From Azoarcus indigens (GTDB lineage Bacteria; Pseudomonadota; Gammaproteobacteria; Burkholderiales; Rhodocyclaceae), in assembly GCF_004361735.1 (NCBI RefSeq), contig NZ_SNVV01000031.1, forward strand, positions 1 through 54,799: 54,799 nucleotides of DNA, in the 5' to 3' direction. Under the pieces are notes generated by a model. The model had not been told where the DNA came from, searched no databases, and saw only the letters and a list, made by a program, of their open reading frames with translations. The position numbers and the translations under genes are program-made. Positions 41,701-49,715 of the stretch are shown one piece after another. Position 1 is the first letter of the stretch, and every line of letters begins with the position of its first letter.

Positions 41701-41813
41701 CTCAGGCACTGGGCTCGGAACGCATACGCGAGGGGCTGAAAGACATCCTGCTCGGGCCAGCACAACTCTATGAATCGCTCAAGGCCCGCGCGAGCTCACC
41801 AGCCCGCACATAA
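38700..41813 (+). CDS. hsdR: type I restriction endonuclease subunit R
   Basis: HsdR translocates and cleaves DNA as part of an R2M2S complex. The protein is 1037 residues. The nuclease has the PD-(D/E)xK elements in EELDLVLFLNG and ATAELKSN. The motor has Walker A QHSAGSGKTNS, DEAH in VIADEAHSSQTG, SAT-like FTATPKGKTLELFG and motif VI region VQTLSRLNRAHPG. It looks complete and undamaged. However, no hsdM or hsdS lies within 15 kb on either side, so the complex cannot form from this locus. ATG 38700 overlaps the nucleotidyltransferase stop. The 3' end overlaps the convergent GNAT gene by 18 nt. Confidence 0.92.
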   Translation: MSLHQEHHFEAEICAHLAANGWLYAEGDAALFDRAIGLFLPDLLAWVEETQPESFQRLTKTHGAALPQVLAERVRKSLNLPERGTLDVLRRGVEMLGLKEPLMLAQFKPALAINPATQAKYAANRLRVVRQVCHSPNNPKEELDLVLFLNGIAVATAELKSNFTQSVQDAVDQYRYDRHPQPKGGVPEPLLGFPGGALVHFAVSQSEVMMSTRLAGKDSFFLPFNRGNAGGAGNAPNPQGFATAYLWEEVWARESWLDILHRYVIGKRDDKKQLKSLIFPRYHQLDATRKLVADVLRNGAGERYLIQHSAGSGKTNSIAWTAHFLADLHDAQHTKLFDSVLVVSDRNVLDAQLQEAIFDFERTTGVVATITNEHGSKSAQLGQALKDGKKIIVCTIQTFPFALQAVQELAATEGKRFAVIADEAHSSQTGEAAAKLKQLLSAEEWAELQDGGEVDTEALLAAQMEAKAGATKGLTYIAFTATPKGKTLELFGRKGEDALPRPFHVYSMRQAIEEGFILDVLKNYTSYKLAFKLAHDGQEYDEKEVERSAAMKGIMQWVRLHPYNIAQKVQVVVEHYRENVQPLLQGRAKAMVVVGSRREAVRWQKAIRAYIARQNYPLGVLVAFSGEVNDAESFPEPVTETDAQLNPGLKGRDIREVFKEPDFHLLLVANKFQIGFDAPLLCGMYVDKMLGGIQAVQTLSRLNRAHPGKDTTYILDFVNEPAEVLKAFKTYYETAELQATTDPHAVYDLRAKLDATGYYDEFEVDCVAKVDLDPNGTQKQLDAAIAPVADRLLKRYKAAQQDKAAAEAHGDEKVAKSAKDTQEALILFKNDMGAYVRLYAFLGQIFDYGNTVIEKRSLFYKRLIPLLEFGRERDTVDLSKVVLTHHALKNRGKQAMSLNTDGSYKLQAMDAMGSGSVQEKEEAYLFDIIEKVNGLFEGELTDDDQLVYVNGVIKGKLLENETLVKQATSNSKEQFANSPDLKDALLHAIMDALDAHTTMSTQALGSERIREGLKDILLGPAQLYESLKARASSPART

Positions 41814-42260
41814 ACCCATCGCCGGCCGACGCTTGATAAACCTCACCTGCCCATCCTCCTCCACCCCGCCCTCCAGCCAGCCCAGCCGCCGATAGAAGCC
41901 GTTCGCGCGCACCTCCCGGTTGCTGTCGGTCACCAGCCAGATTTCCGCGCAGCCGCGCGCGAACAGCCAGCGCTCCGCCTCTTCCATCAACCGGCGGCCC
42001 AGGCCGCGGCCTTCGTGGTCGGGGCGGACGAAGAGGGCGAATACGGTGGCTTCGGCGGCGTTGGCCATGGCGAAGGCGAGGACTTGGCCGGACGCTTCCG
42101 CCACCCAGCCGCGGCCGTCGCCGTCCAGCATGTCCGCCAGCGTGGCGGGCGTGATGCCGAGGGCGGCGAGCTCGGCCAGGGACAGGTGGTTTTCCCTCAC
42201 GCCGGTACGGATCTCGAACAGCGCGGGGATGTCGGCGGGCGTGGCCTTGCGGATGAACAT
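41796..42260 (-). CDS. GNAT family N-acetyltransferase
   Basis: A 154-residue acetyltransferase. The acetyl-CoA site is VFALFVRPDHEGRGLGRRLM, followed by GFYRRLGW. Substrate is unknown. It is convergent with hsdR and its last 18 nt overlap it, which suggests that the right edge of the defence island is here. Confidence 0.88.
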   Translation of the reverse strand: MFIRKATPADIPALFEIRTGVRENHLSLAELAALGITPATLADMLDGDGRGWVAEASGQVLAFAMANAAEATVFALFVRPDHEGRGLGRRLMEEAERWLFARGCAEIWLVTDSNREVRANGFYRRLGWLEGGVEEDGQVRFIKRRPAMGLCAGW

Positions 42261-42293
42261 GGCTTTCTGGCGAATGGCAGCCGGGGCAGCGGC

Positions 42294-42746
42294 TCAGCGC
42301 CGGGCGGTCTTGCGCAGCAGGCCGTCCAGGCGGTTGGCGAAGGCCTGGCGGTCGGCGGTGGAGAACTTGGGCGGGCCGCCGGTTTCCATGCCGCTGCTGC
42401 GCAGGGTGTCCATGAAGTTGCGCATGTCCAGCAGCTCGCGGATGTTCTCCTTGCCGTAGAGCTCGCCGCGCGGGGAGAGGGCGTGGGCATCCCTGGCGAC
42501 GACGTCGGCAGCCAGCGGGATGTCGGCGGTGATCACCAGCTCGCCGGCCTGCACGTTGGCGACGATGTATTTGTCCGCTTCGTCGAAGCCGCCGGGCACC
42601 TGGATCATGCGGACGTGGGGAAAGGAGGGCACGCGCAGGAACTGGTTGGCGACCAGCGTCAGCGGGTAGCCGGTGCGCTCGGCGGAGCGGAACAGGATGT
42701 CCTTGATGACGCCGGGGCAGGCGTCGGCATCGACCCAGATATGCAT
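42294..42746 (-). CDS. YaiI/YqxD family protein (DUF188)
   Basis: A 150-residue protein with the family signature [17 protein letters not shown] at the start, then [33 protein letters not shown] and LSPRGELY. The fold resembles PIN/NYN nucleases and the acidic residues are kept, but the function is not established. I start at ATG 42746, the conserved family start, not at the longer frame to 42962. Confidence 0.92.
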   Translation of the reverse strand: MHIWVDADACPGVIKDILFRSAERTGYPLTLVANQFLRVPSFPHVRMIQVPGGFDEADKYIVANVQAGELVITADIPLAADVVARDAHALSPRGELYGKENIRELLDMRNFMDTLRSSGMETGGPPKFSTADRQAFANRLDGLLRKTARR

Positions 42747-42924
42747 GGCGCGCCTTGTGTGCGTGTGGAGTGGAAGCCGCCGGTATTGCGCGGGCGGGGC
42801 CGGCATTGTGCGACGGGATGGCGACGGGGAGCAAAGGCGGCGGCCCACCTGCGCGGCCGCGGCAGCCGCGAGGGCCAGGCACCGGGCTCCGGGCCGGGGG
42901 CTGACCCGCCGCCTTCCAAAGCAA

Positions 42925-42950
42925 AAACGGCCACCTCGCGGTGGCCGTTT
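42925..42950 (-). terminator. intrinsic terminator after the PQQ dehydrogenase gene
   Basis: AAACGGCCACC-TCGC-GGTGGCCGTTT forms an 11-bp stem with a 4-nt loop; on the minus strand it is followed by a T run (GTTTTTGC). It stands 28 nt beyond the dehydrogenase stop. Confidence 0.9.
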
Positions 42951-42977
42951 CTCCATCCCCAATGTTGCAGCTGCAGC

Positions 42978-45443
42978 TTAGTGCCTGGCCGCCGCGCCGT
43001 CGTCCAGGGTCCAGGCGATGACGCTGTCGCCGGCCTTGGTGTCCATGCGGTCGTGGCCGCCGATGGCGGCGACGATGTACTGCTTGCCATCCACCGTATA
43101 GCTCATGGGCGCGGCCTGCGGGCCGGCGGGCACGCGGGTTTCCCAGACGAGCTTGCCGGTGCGGGTGTCGAAACCGCGCAGGAAGTTGTCCAGCGAGGCG
43201 CCGATGAAGGTGAGGCCGCCGGCGGTCACCAGCGAGCCGCTGTTGTTCGGCGTGCCCAGCTCGAACTTCATCCTGGACGGGATGCCCATCGGGCCCTGGT
43301 CGTAGCCGGTGCCCAGCGGACGGCGCCAGATCACTTCCTGGGTGCGCAGGTCGACGCCGGAGATGTAGCCCCACGGCGGCGCGATGCACGGCGTGTTGAG
43401 CGGCGACATCCACGGCTCCTTGCGCGCGCCGTAGGCCAGGCCTTCCTGCGCCATGTAGCCCTTGACCTTGCTCTTGCCGTTGAACACCGACACCACGCCC
43501 ATCTCGTTCATCACTTCGCGCGGATACACATGCTCGGTGTAGGGCAGACGGTTGCTGTTCATCACCATGATGCCGCGCTGCAGGTCCACCGCCACGCCGC
43601 CCCAGTTGATGCCGCCATGGTTGCCGGCGTAGGAGAGCGAACCTTGCAGGCTGGGCGGGGTGAACATGCCTTCGTAGCGCAGCTGCTTGAACTGGATGCG
43701 GCAAGCCAGCTGGTCGAAGGGGGTGATGCCCCAGGCGTCGGACTCCTTCAGCGTTTCGTAGTCCTTGCTCGGCGGGCCCACGGTGTTGGGCATGCCGGGC
43801 GACACCGGCTGGGTCGCGGCCGTCCAGTCGCCGTGGTCGGTACCCTGCGGCACCGCGATCTGCTGCACCGGCATGATGGGCTCGCCGGTCGCGCGGTCGA
43901 GCACGAACACCTGGCCGGACTTGGTGGCCTGGATCACCGCCGGGCGGCGGCTGCCATCCGGCATCGGCCAGTCGACCAGGTTGGGCTGTGGGCCGATGTC
44001 GTAGTCCCACAAGTCGTGATTCACCGTGCGGAAGTGCCAGCGCTCCTTGCCGGTCACCGCGTCCACCGCGACCAGCGCGGCGGTGTATTCCTCCTCGGCG
44101 GCGGTGCGTTCCTTGCCGAAGAAGTCGCCGGCGGCGTTGCCGGTGGGCAGATAGACCAGGCCCAGCTCGTCGTCGGCGGCCATCAGCGACCAGACGTTGG
44201 GCGTGGAGCGGGTGTAGGTCTGGCCTTCGGGCGGCTCAGCGGTGATCGCCGGATTGCCCAGGTCCCAGGCCCAGCGCAGCTCGCCGGTGATGGCGTCGTA
44301 GGCGCGCACCACGCCGGAAGGCGCGTCGCGTTCCTGGCCATCGCGGACCTGGCCGGTGGGCTGGATCACCACGCCGCGCATCACCACCGGCGGCGAGGTC
44401 GGGCCGACGAAGCCGGGCTTGGTGTTGCCGGTGCCCTTGTTCAGGTCCACATAGCCGTGGTCGCCGAAGCCTTCGCACAGCTTGCCGGTCTGCGCGTCGA
44501 GCGCGCCCAGGCGGCCATCGACCATTGGCCAGAAGATGCGGCTGGCGCACTCGCCCGTGGCCTGCGGCGCCTGGTAGTAGGACACGCCGCGGCAGGTCGT
44601 GGCGGCCACGCCGGCCATCGCCTTCTCGTTGGTCCTGGGGTCGAAGCGCCAGCGCTCCTGCCCGGTGGCGGCATCCACCGCGATCACCTTCTGCGTCGGC
44701 GTGCACACATAGAGCAGCTCGCCCACCTTCAGCGGCGTGTTCTGGAAGGCGTAGCCCAGCTTGGAGTCGGCCGGCTTCAGGTCGCCGGTGTGGAACTCCC
44801 AGGCCACCTTCAGGCCCTTCACGTTCTCCGGCGTGATCTGGTCGCCCGCGGTGTAGTGGTTGGACAGGTTGGAGCCGGCGTAGGCCGTCCAGTTGCTGGC
44901 GTCGTGGCTGGCGCCGACGTTGCCGTCGGGGCTGGGCACCGTCGTGCGGCTGAAGGGCTGCATGTCCGCCGCCGTGCCGGCTTGCGCCAACTCCACATTG
45001 GTGGGGAACAGCAGCGGCCCCAGGATCAGCGCCGCGCCCAGCACCGGCAGCACGCCGGCCACCAGCGCATAGCCCCGGCGGGACATCGGCGCCAGGCGTT
45101 GCCGCGCCCCCTTCCACAGCGGCAGCAGCACCAGCCCGAGCACCGAGATCCACGCCAGGCGCGGAATCAGCGCCCAGCCGTTCAGGCCGACTTCCGCCAG
45201 CGCCCATACGATGGTCGCGGCCAGGGTGGCCCCGAACAGCCAGAAGCCGGCACGCCGGCCCACGGCCATCAGCACGCCGGCCAGCAGCAGGGCAAAGCCC
45301 GCCAGCAGGTAATACCAGGAGCCGCCAACGGCGGCCAGTTGTCCGCCTTGGTATGCGAGCGCGGCGCCCACCAGGCCGATCAGAATCGAATAGCCGGTGA
45401 ACAAACGCGCTCCCATGCCAATGGCTGGAGCGTTCTTGGACAT
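42978..45443 (-). CDS. gcd: membrane-bound PQQ-dependent dehydrogenase (glucose/quinate/shikimate family)
   Basis: The enzyme oxidises a sugar or alicyclic acid in the periplasm and passes electrons to ubiquinone. The 821-residue protein begins with about five membrane helices. The eight-bladed PQQ propeller follows, with NWTAYAGSNLSNHY, tryptophan-docking repeats (AVDAATGQERWRFDP, AYDAITGELRWAWDLG), TVNHDLWDYDIGPQPNL, HGGINWGGV and PWGYISGVDLRT. Cofactor and metal positions look intact. Substrate, glucose or quinate/shikimate, cannot be decided here. No pqq biosynthesis genes are in the window. Strong GGAGAGAG precedes the ATG. Confidence 0.93.
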   Translation of the reverse strand: MSKNAPAIGMGARLFTGYSILIGLVGAALAYQGGQLAAVGGSWYYLLAGFALLLAGVLMAVGRRAGFWLFGATLAATIVWALAEVGLNGWALIPRLAWISVLGLVLLPLWKGARQRLAPMSRRGYALVAGVLPVLGAALILGPLLFPTNVELAQAGTAADMQPFSRTTVPSPDGNVGASHDASNWTAYAGSNLSNHYTAGDQITPENVKGLKVAWEFHTGDLKPADSKLGYAFQNTPLKVGELLYVCTPTQKVIAVDAATGQERWRFDPRTNEKAMAGVAATTCRGVSYYQAPQATGECASRIFWPMVDGRLGALDAQTGKLCEGFGDHGYVDLNKGTGNTKPGFVGPTSPPVVMRGVVIQPTGQVRDGQERDAPSGVVRAYDAITGELRWAWDLGNPAITAEPPEGQTYTRSTPNVWSLMAADDELGLVYLPTGNAAGDFFGKERTAAEEEYTAALVAVDAVTGKERWHFRTVNHDLWDYDIGPQPNLVDWPMPDGSRRPAVIQATKSGQVFVLDRATGEPIMPVQQIAVPQGTDHGDWTAATQPVSPGMPNTVGPPSKDYETLKESDAWGITPFDQLACRIQFKQLRYEGMFTPPSLQGSLSYAGNHGGINWGGVAVDLQRGIMVMNSNRLPYTEHVYPREVMNEMGVVSVFNGKSKVKGYMAQEGLAYGARKEPWMSPLNTPCIAPPWGYISGVDLRTQEVIWRRPLGTGYDQGPMGIPSRMKFELGTPNNSGSLVTAGGLTFIGASLDNFLRGFDTRTGKLVWETRVPAGPQAAPMSYTVDGKQYIVAAIGGHDRMDTKAGDSVIAWTLDDGAAARH

Positions 45444-45455
45444 AACTCTCTCCGT

Positions 45456-45474
45456 CGTTATTCAACGAATAACG
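45456..45474 (-). promoter_or_regulatory. perfect inverted repeat in the PQQ dehydrogenase leader
   Basis: CGTTATTC-AAC-GAATAACG, an 8-bp perfect palindrome with a 3-nt centre, lies 12 nt upstream of the ATG and touches the ribosome-binding region. It could be an operator or an RNA hairpin controlling translation. Confidence 0.5.
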
Positions 45475-46002
45475 CTTGGTCGCTTGTGGCGAACTTTTGA
45501 TTGGATTGGGGTTGGGGCGGCAATTCTCCGCCCCGGCGCCGGGAATTGGGACTCGTATTTTCCGAATGCGGTTTCCCGCAATGGAGTGCGGAAAACCATT
45601 AAACGCTTGCGGATATAGGGTTAATCCGGCATTTACCGGCAATTCCTCCGCGATTCAGCCCATCCCGGGCAAAGTCATGTGCCGCAAGGAAAAAAACGGA
45701 TTCTTCAATCCAATCCGACGCGGAGCAGGCCGATTCAGGCAAATCCGCCGCGCCAAAGATCCATATAAGCCGGAAATGAAAAACCGAATGAAACCCGAAC
45801 CCGATCCGGAGCTGGCGAATTGCATTTCCGCAGGCGGACGAATAAGCGGAGCGGGACTCCCGGTTCGAACGCCACGCGCCTGCGGCCCCTCATCCGGAAA
45901 GCACTTTCCCTTTCCAGCCTGCGAACCGCGGAGAGGCCAGCCGCGACGCCCACCGCCGTCGGCGCGGCATAGAATCCGCCGCCACGTTCCCTCTTCCCGC
46001 CC
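45475..46002. other. long non-coding gap between divergent genes
   Basis: About 530 bp lie between the PQQ dehydrogenase (minus) and the pseudouridine synthase (plus). Composition is mixed, with lower-GC patches near 45590-45650 and 45720-45800. I see small palindromic pieces (CCGGCATTTACCGG near 45627) but no convincing gene, RNA or mobile-element end. Promoters for both genes should lie here. Confidence 0.5.
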
Positions 46003-46644
46003 ATGCCCCACCTCACCCTCCTCCACGTCGACGATGCCCTGATCGTCGCCGACAAGCCCGCCGGGCTGCTGTCGGTGCCGGCCGGCGGCGCTGCCGCCCA
46101 ACGCGACAGCCTGGTGACACTGGTGCAAGCGTTGTACCCGGACGCGCTCATCGTCCACCGCCTGGACGCCGCCACCTCCGGCCTGGTGCTACTGGCGCGC
46201 GGGATGGAGATGCTGCGCCGGCTCAGCCTCGCTTTCGAACAACGGGTAATAGGCAAGACTTACATCGCCCGCGTCTACGGCCATGTCGCCACGGACAGCG
46301 GCGATATCGCCCTGCCGCTGGGGCCCGACCCGGACAATCGCCCCCGCCAGCGGGTGGACCACGCCGCCGGCCGCTCCGCCCTCACCCGCTACACGGTGGA
46401 CAGCCGCGAAGGCGCGGGCGAAACCGCCACCACCCGCCTCACGCTGAAGCCCCTCACCGGCCGCTCCCACCAGCTGCGGGTGCATCTGCAGGCCCTCGGC
46501 CACCCCATCGTCGGCGACCCGCTCTACGCCCCGCCCGAGCTCGCAGCGCAAGCCGGGCGGATGTGCCTGCATGCGGCGGCGATCAGCTTCATCCACCCGG
46601 AAAAACGCACGCCGATGCAGTTCGGCAGCCCGGCGCCGTTCTGA
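46003..46644 (+). CDS. RluA-family pseudouridine synthase
   Basis: A 213-residue RNA pseudouridine synthase. The catalytic aspartate is in VHRLDAATSGLVLLAR; IVADKPAGLLSVP, GKTYIARVYG, LTGRSHQLRVHLQALGHPIVGDPLY are further family motifs. It lacks an S4 domain and is short, like RluA (23S rRNA U746 and tRNA U32), but the target is not certain. Confidence 0.9.
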   Translation: MPHLTLLHVDDALIVADKPAGLLSVPAGGAAAQRDSLVTLVQALYPDALIVHRLDAATSGLVLLARGMEMLRRLSLAFEQRVIGKTYIARVYGHVATDSGDIALPLGPDPDNRPRQRVDHAAGRSALTRYTVDSREGAGETATTRLTLKPLTGRSHQLRVHLQALGHPIVGDPLYAPPELAAQAGRMCLHAAAISFIHPEKRTPMQFGSPAPF

Positions 46645-46747
46645 GACGACAACTCGGCGGCAGCTGCAAGGCCGCCGCGGGAACAGGGGGGAAGCGCTTG
46701 AGCCTGGGCGACGCCGGGCCCGCCACGGCGGCAGGCTCAGGCCGCGC

Positions 46748-47308
46748 TCAGGCCGCCACCTTCTCCAGCAGCAGCGGCTTCACCTTCGCCACCCAGGTGT
46801 CGATGCGGTCGTTGGTGTACATGCCCTGGGTGCGCTCGTCGATCACCAGGCCGACGAAGCGGCCGTCCTTCACCGCGGCCGACTGCTGGAAGGTGTAGCC
46901 CTCGGTGGGCCAGTCATCGGCGATGATCTCGGCGCCGTAGCCCTTGAACACCTCGTACAGCCGCATCAGCGAGCTGCAGAAGCGCTCCGAGTAGCGCTCC
47001 TGCGCGCCCAGGCCGAAGAGGGCGATGCGCTTGCCGGAGAAGTCGGTGTTCTTGTCCAGCTTCACCAGGAACTCCTGCCAGTTCGGCTCCAGGCAGCCGG
47101 CGGCGAGGCCGGGAATCTGCTCGTTGCCGTAGCTGGGCGTGCCGAGGATGAGGGCGTCGTACTGCAGCATCTCGGCCGGTTCGATGCGGGTCACGTTGAG
47201 CGGCTTGGCGGCGATCTCGTCGCCCAGCTTCTTGTGGATTTTCTTGGCGATGAGGCGGGTGGTGCCGGTTTCGGTGCCGAAGAAGATGCCGATCTTGTCC
47301 ATGGTCAT
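46748..47308 (-). CDS. fldA: long-chain flavodoxin
   Basis: A 186-residue flavodoxin, an FMN electron carrier. The phosphate loop is GIFFGTETGTTRLIAKK, the FMN-binding tryptophan/tyrosine loops are LGTPSYGNEQ and FGLGAQERYSERFCSSL, and the roughly 20-residue insertion of the long-chain class is present. I start at ATG 47308 because AAGGGA precedes it; ATG 47302 is the alternative. Flavodoxins of this length serve IspG/IspH and BioB, or nitrogenase; the role here is not shown by neighbours. Confidence 0.93.
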   Translation of the reverse strand: MTMDKIGIFFGTETGTTRLIAKKIHKKLGDEIAAKPLNVTRIEPAEMLQYDALILGTPSYGNEQIPGLAAGCLEPNWQEFLVKLDKNTDFSGKRIALFGLGAQERYSERFCSSLMRLYEVFKGYGAEIIADDWPTEGYTFQQSAAVKDGRFVGLVIDERTQGMYTNDRIDTWVAKVKPLLLEKVAA

Positions 47309-47557
47309 GGGCGTCCCTTGAGTGGTCGGGTGCAGGACGCAGGGTTGCGGATGCGACCACGCCGGCGGCTTTGTCGCGTGCCGCACATGCGCGGGCGCCC
47401 CGCCGCCGGCTGCAAAGCCAGGCAGGGCCAGTGCCTGCGCGCGTCGGCGTTCGACCGGCTGCGTCTGCCAGCCGGTCATCGCAAGAGGCGTACCGGCCCG
47501 TGCCGGGGCGGAAAAACAGGGAGAAGCCGGCGCCCGTTGGCGGAGAAAAAGCCCGGC

Positions 47558-48646
47558 TCAGCGCCGCGCCAGCAGCACGCCGCACTCCAGGTGGTGGGTG
47601 TAGGGGAACTGGTCGAAGGCGGCGGCGGCGGCGATGCGGTGGCTGGCCTGCAGCGCGGCGACGTTGTCGCGCAGCGTCTGCGGATTGCAGGAAATGTAGA
47701 GGATGCGGTCGAAGCCGGCCGCCAGCGCCAGCGTGGCCGCGTCCAGCCCGCTGCGCGGCGGATCGACGAACAGCGTGGAGAAGCGGTAGCCGGCCAGCTC
47801 CACGCCCTGCATGCGGCGGTACTCGCGGCCGCCGGCGAAGGCGTCGCTCAGCTCCTCGCTCGCCATCCGCACCAGGGTGACGTTGTCCACGCCGTTGGCT
47901 TCCAGGTTGTAGCGCGCCGCCGCCACCGAGGTCTTGCTCATCTCGGTCGCCAGCACGCGGCCGAACAGCGGCGCCAGCGCCACGGTGAAGTTGCCGTTGC
48001 CGCAGTACAGCTCCAGCAGATCACCGCCCAGGTTCGCCGCCTGCGCGCGCGCCCAGCGCAGCATGTGGCGGTTCACCTCGCCGTTGGGCTGGGTGAAACT
48101 GCCTTCGAACTGCTGGTAGCGCAGCTGGCGGCCATCCAGCTCGAAGGACTCCAGCAGCCAATCCCGCTCCAGCACGATCTTCTGCTTGCGGCTGCGGCCG
48201 ATGATGAGCACGCCCAGCTGCGCCGCCAGCGCCCGCGCCGCCGCTTCCCAGGCCTCGTCCAGCGGCCGGTGATAGACCAGGCTCACCAGCAGCTCGCCGC
48301 TCAGCGTCGCCAGGAACTCCACCTGGAACAGCTTGCGCTTGAGCGCTTCCACGCCCTGCACCGCGTCGCGCAGCAGGGGCATGGCGCGCGCGATCGGCGC
48401 CGCCGCGGGCGGGAAGTCCGCCAGCAGCACCGGCGTCTTGGGCGCGGCGGGGTCGAACATCGCGTAGTCGATGCGGCCATCGTGATGCCAGATGCGGAAC
48501 TCCGCCCGCAGCCGGTAGTGCAGCGGCGCGGAGGCGAACACCTCCGGCTCCGGCAGCCCGCAGGCGGCGAAATCCTGCTTGTAGCGGGACACCTTGTCGG
48601 CGAGTTGGGCGGCGTAGTTCGCGGGGTCTATCTGGGGCAGCGGCAT
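47558..48646 (-). CDS. trmA: tRNA (uracil(54)-C(5))-methyltransferase
   Basis: TrmA makes ribothymidine at position 54 of tRNAs (and U341 of tmRNA). The 362-residue protein has HYRLRAEFRIWH, FEGSFTQPN, LELYCGNGNFTVALA for SAM, ATEMSKTSVAAA, FVDPPRSGLD and the catalytic cysteine in ILYISCNPQTL. A late histidine-containing PYTHHLECGVLL closes it. The longer frame upstream of 48646 is not protein-like. Confidence 0.95.
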   Translation of the reverse strand: MPLPQIDPANYAAQLADKVSRYKQDFAACGLPEPEVFASAPLHYRLRAEFRIWHHDGRIDYAMFDPAAPKTPVLLADFPPAAAPIARAMPLLRDAVQGVEALKRKLFQVEFLATLSGELLVSLVYHRPLDEAWEAAARALAAQLGVLIIGRSRKQKIVLERDWLLESFELDGRQLRYQQFEGSFTQPNGEVNRHMLRWARAQAANLGGDLLELYCGNGNFTVALAPLFGRVLATEMSKTSVAAARYNLEANGVDNVTLVRMASEELSDAFAGGREYRRMQGVELAGYRFSTLFVDPPRSGLDAATLALAAGFDRILYISCNPQTLRDNVAALQASHRIAAAAAFDQFPYTHHLECGVLLARR

Positions 48647-48884
48647 GGCGAAGCGGGAAGATGAGGAAAAGGCGGGAGAAAAAGGCGCCGTGCGAGCCCG
48701 GGCCGGCGCGGCGAGGGGCGGACTATACCGCGTAGCGGCGCGGCGGCTGTGGAAGAACTGCTCAGCAATAGCGCGGCGAGCGGGAGGCGCCGTCGCCGGT
48801 TTCACCGCGTCCGGCTGTTCCGTATACGCAGCCGGCGGAAGAAGCAGCGCACCGGCAAAGCCGGAGGGGCAGAGAAGCTTCGTT

Positions 48885-48916
48885 CGGGAAAAAGACAAGC
48901 GCCGCGGGCGCGGCGC
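48885..48916 (-). terminator. intrinsic terminator of the small membrane protein gene
   Basis: GCGCCGC-GCCC-GCGGCGC (48899-48916) is a perfect 7-bp GC stem; on the minus strand it is followed by TTGTCTTTTTC. It lies about 43 nt after the stop of the gene at 48960. Confidence 0.75.
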
Positions 48917-48959
48917 TCAGCGGGGTGCGTCAGGACAGGATGCGAAGCCGGCGCCCGCC

Positions 48960-49310
48960 TCAGCGCCGCTCATCCTCCCTCACCTCCCGGATCACCTCGC
49001 CCTCGATCACCATGCCGCCACCGGCACCGCCCGCCGGGCCACGGCCGCGCTGGGTGCCGCCGGCACCTGCACCCGCCGCGGCGCGTTCGCGCATCTGGCG
49101 GCGCACCGCGCGGGTCTTCCACCACAGGTAGCCCCAGGCGACAGCGCCCAGGGTGAGGACGATGGCGAAGAAGACCACCGAGAACATCAGCGACACCGCG
49201 AACAAGGCCAGCGTGCTCAGCACCGCGACGATCTTCTGCAGCAGGCTGGGCGGGCCGCCCTGGGGGCGGGAGAGGCGTTCGTAGAAAGCGTTTCTGTGCT
49301 GTGAATACAT
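48960..49310 (-). CDS. small membrane protein of unknown function
   Basis: A 116-residue protein with a short basic/aromatic N-terminus, two adjacent hydrophobic helices (IVAVLSTLALFAVSLMFSVV and FFAIVLTLGAVAWGYLWW), then a basic segment RRQMRERAA. A Gly/Ala-rich linker leads to an acidic tail with MVIEGEVIREVREDER. That last motif (IEGEV) is common in small betaproteobacterial membrane proteins of unknown role. AAGGA precedes the ATG. A terminator follows. Confidence 0.8.
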   Translation of the reverse strand: MYSQHRNAFYERLSRPQGGPPSLLQKIVAVLSTLALFAVSLMFSVVFFAIVLTLGAVAWGYLWWKTRAVRRQMRERAAAGAGAGGTQRGRGPAGGAGGGMVIEGEVIREVREDERR

Positions 49311-49715
49311 GAGATTCCTTGCGGCAGCGTCAGCGCTGCGTTGAAAAAATGTAAGGAGTCAGAGCCCGCGGGGCGGAAAAGATTCCTACCGTAACCGATT
49401 GCCGCCATGCTCGCATTGGAGCGCAGCCGGCCGCCGCGCCACCGGCAGTGGATGCGCCAGGCATTGCCTGGGCGCCCGGCGGGCCGGCAATATGCGGCGT
49501 CCCGCCTCGCCAGCCTTGCCCCTTCTGCCACCGATACCGCTCCCGATGACGCTGCACCGCGCCCTGCTTTCGCCCCGCTCCCCTGCCGGCGCCCGCCGCG
49601 CCGGCCACATCCCCGCCTGTCTGCCCAGCGTGGGTGGAAGGCGGGCCGCGCACCACCTCGGCAATCGGGCATCCACCCCCCTGCCGGCGCCGCGCGCGCG
49701 GTGGCGGAGAGCCGC
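49311..49715. other. gap upstream of the SLC13-type transporter
   Basis: About 400 bp without a supported gene. The transporter frame is open upstream to 49407 but that part is Arg/Pro-rich and reads as a shadow. A 6-bp hairpin GCAGCG-TCAG-CGCTGC lies at 49324-49339. Promoters for the divergent genes should be here. Confidence 0.45.

Noticed and set aside
42015-45500. Plus-strand open frame of 1161 codons
   Set aside because: Antisense to the PQQ dehydrogenase and neighbours; composition typical of a shadow frame.
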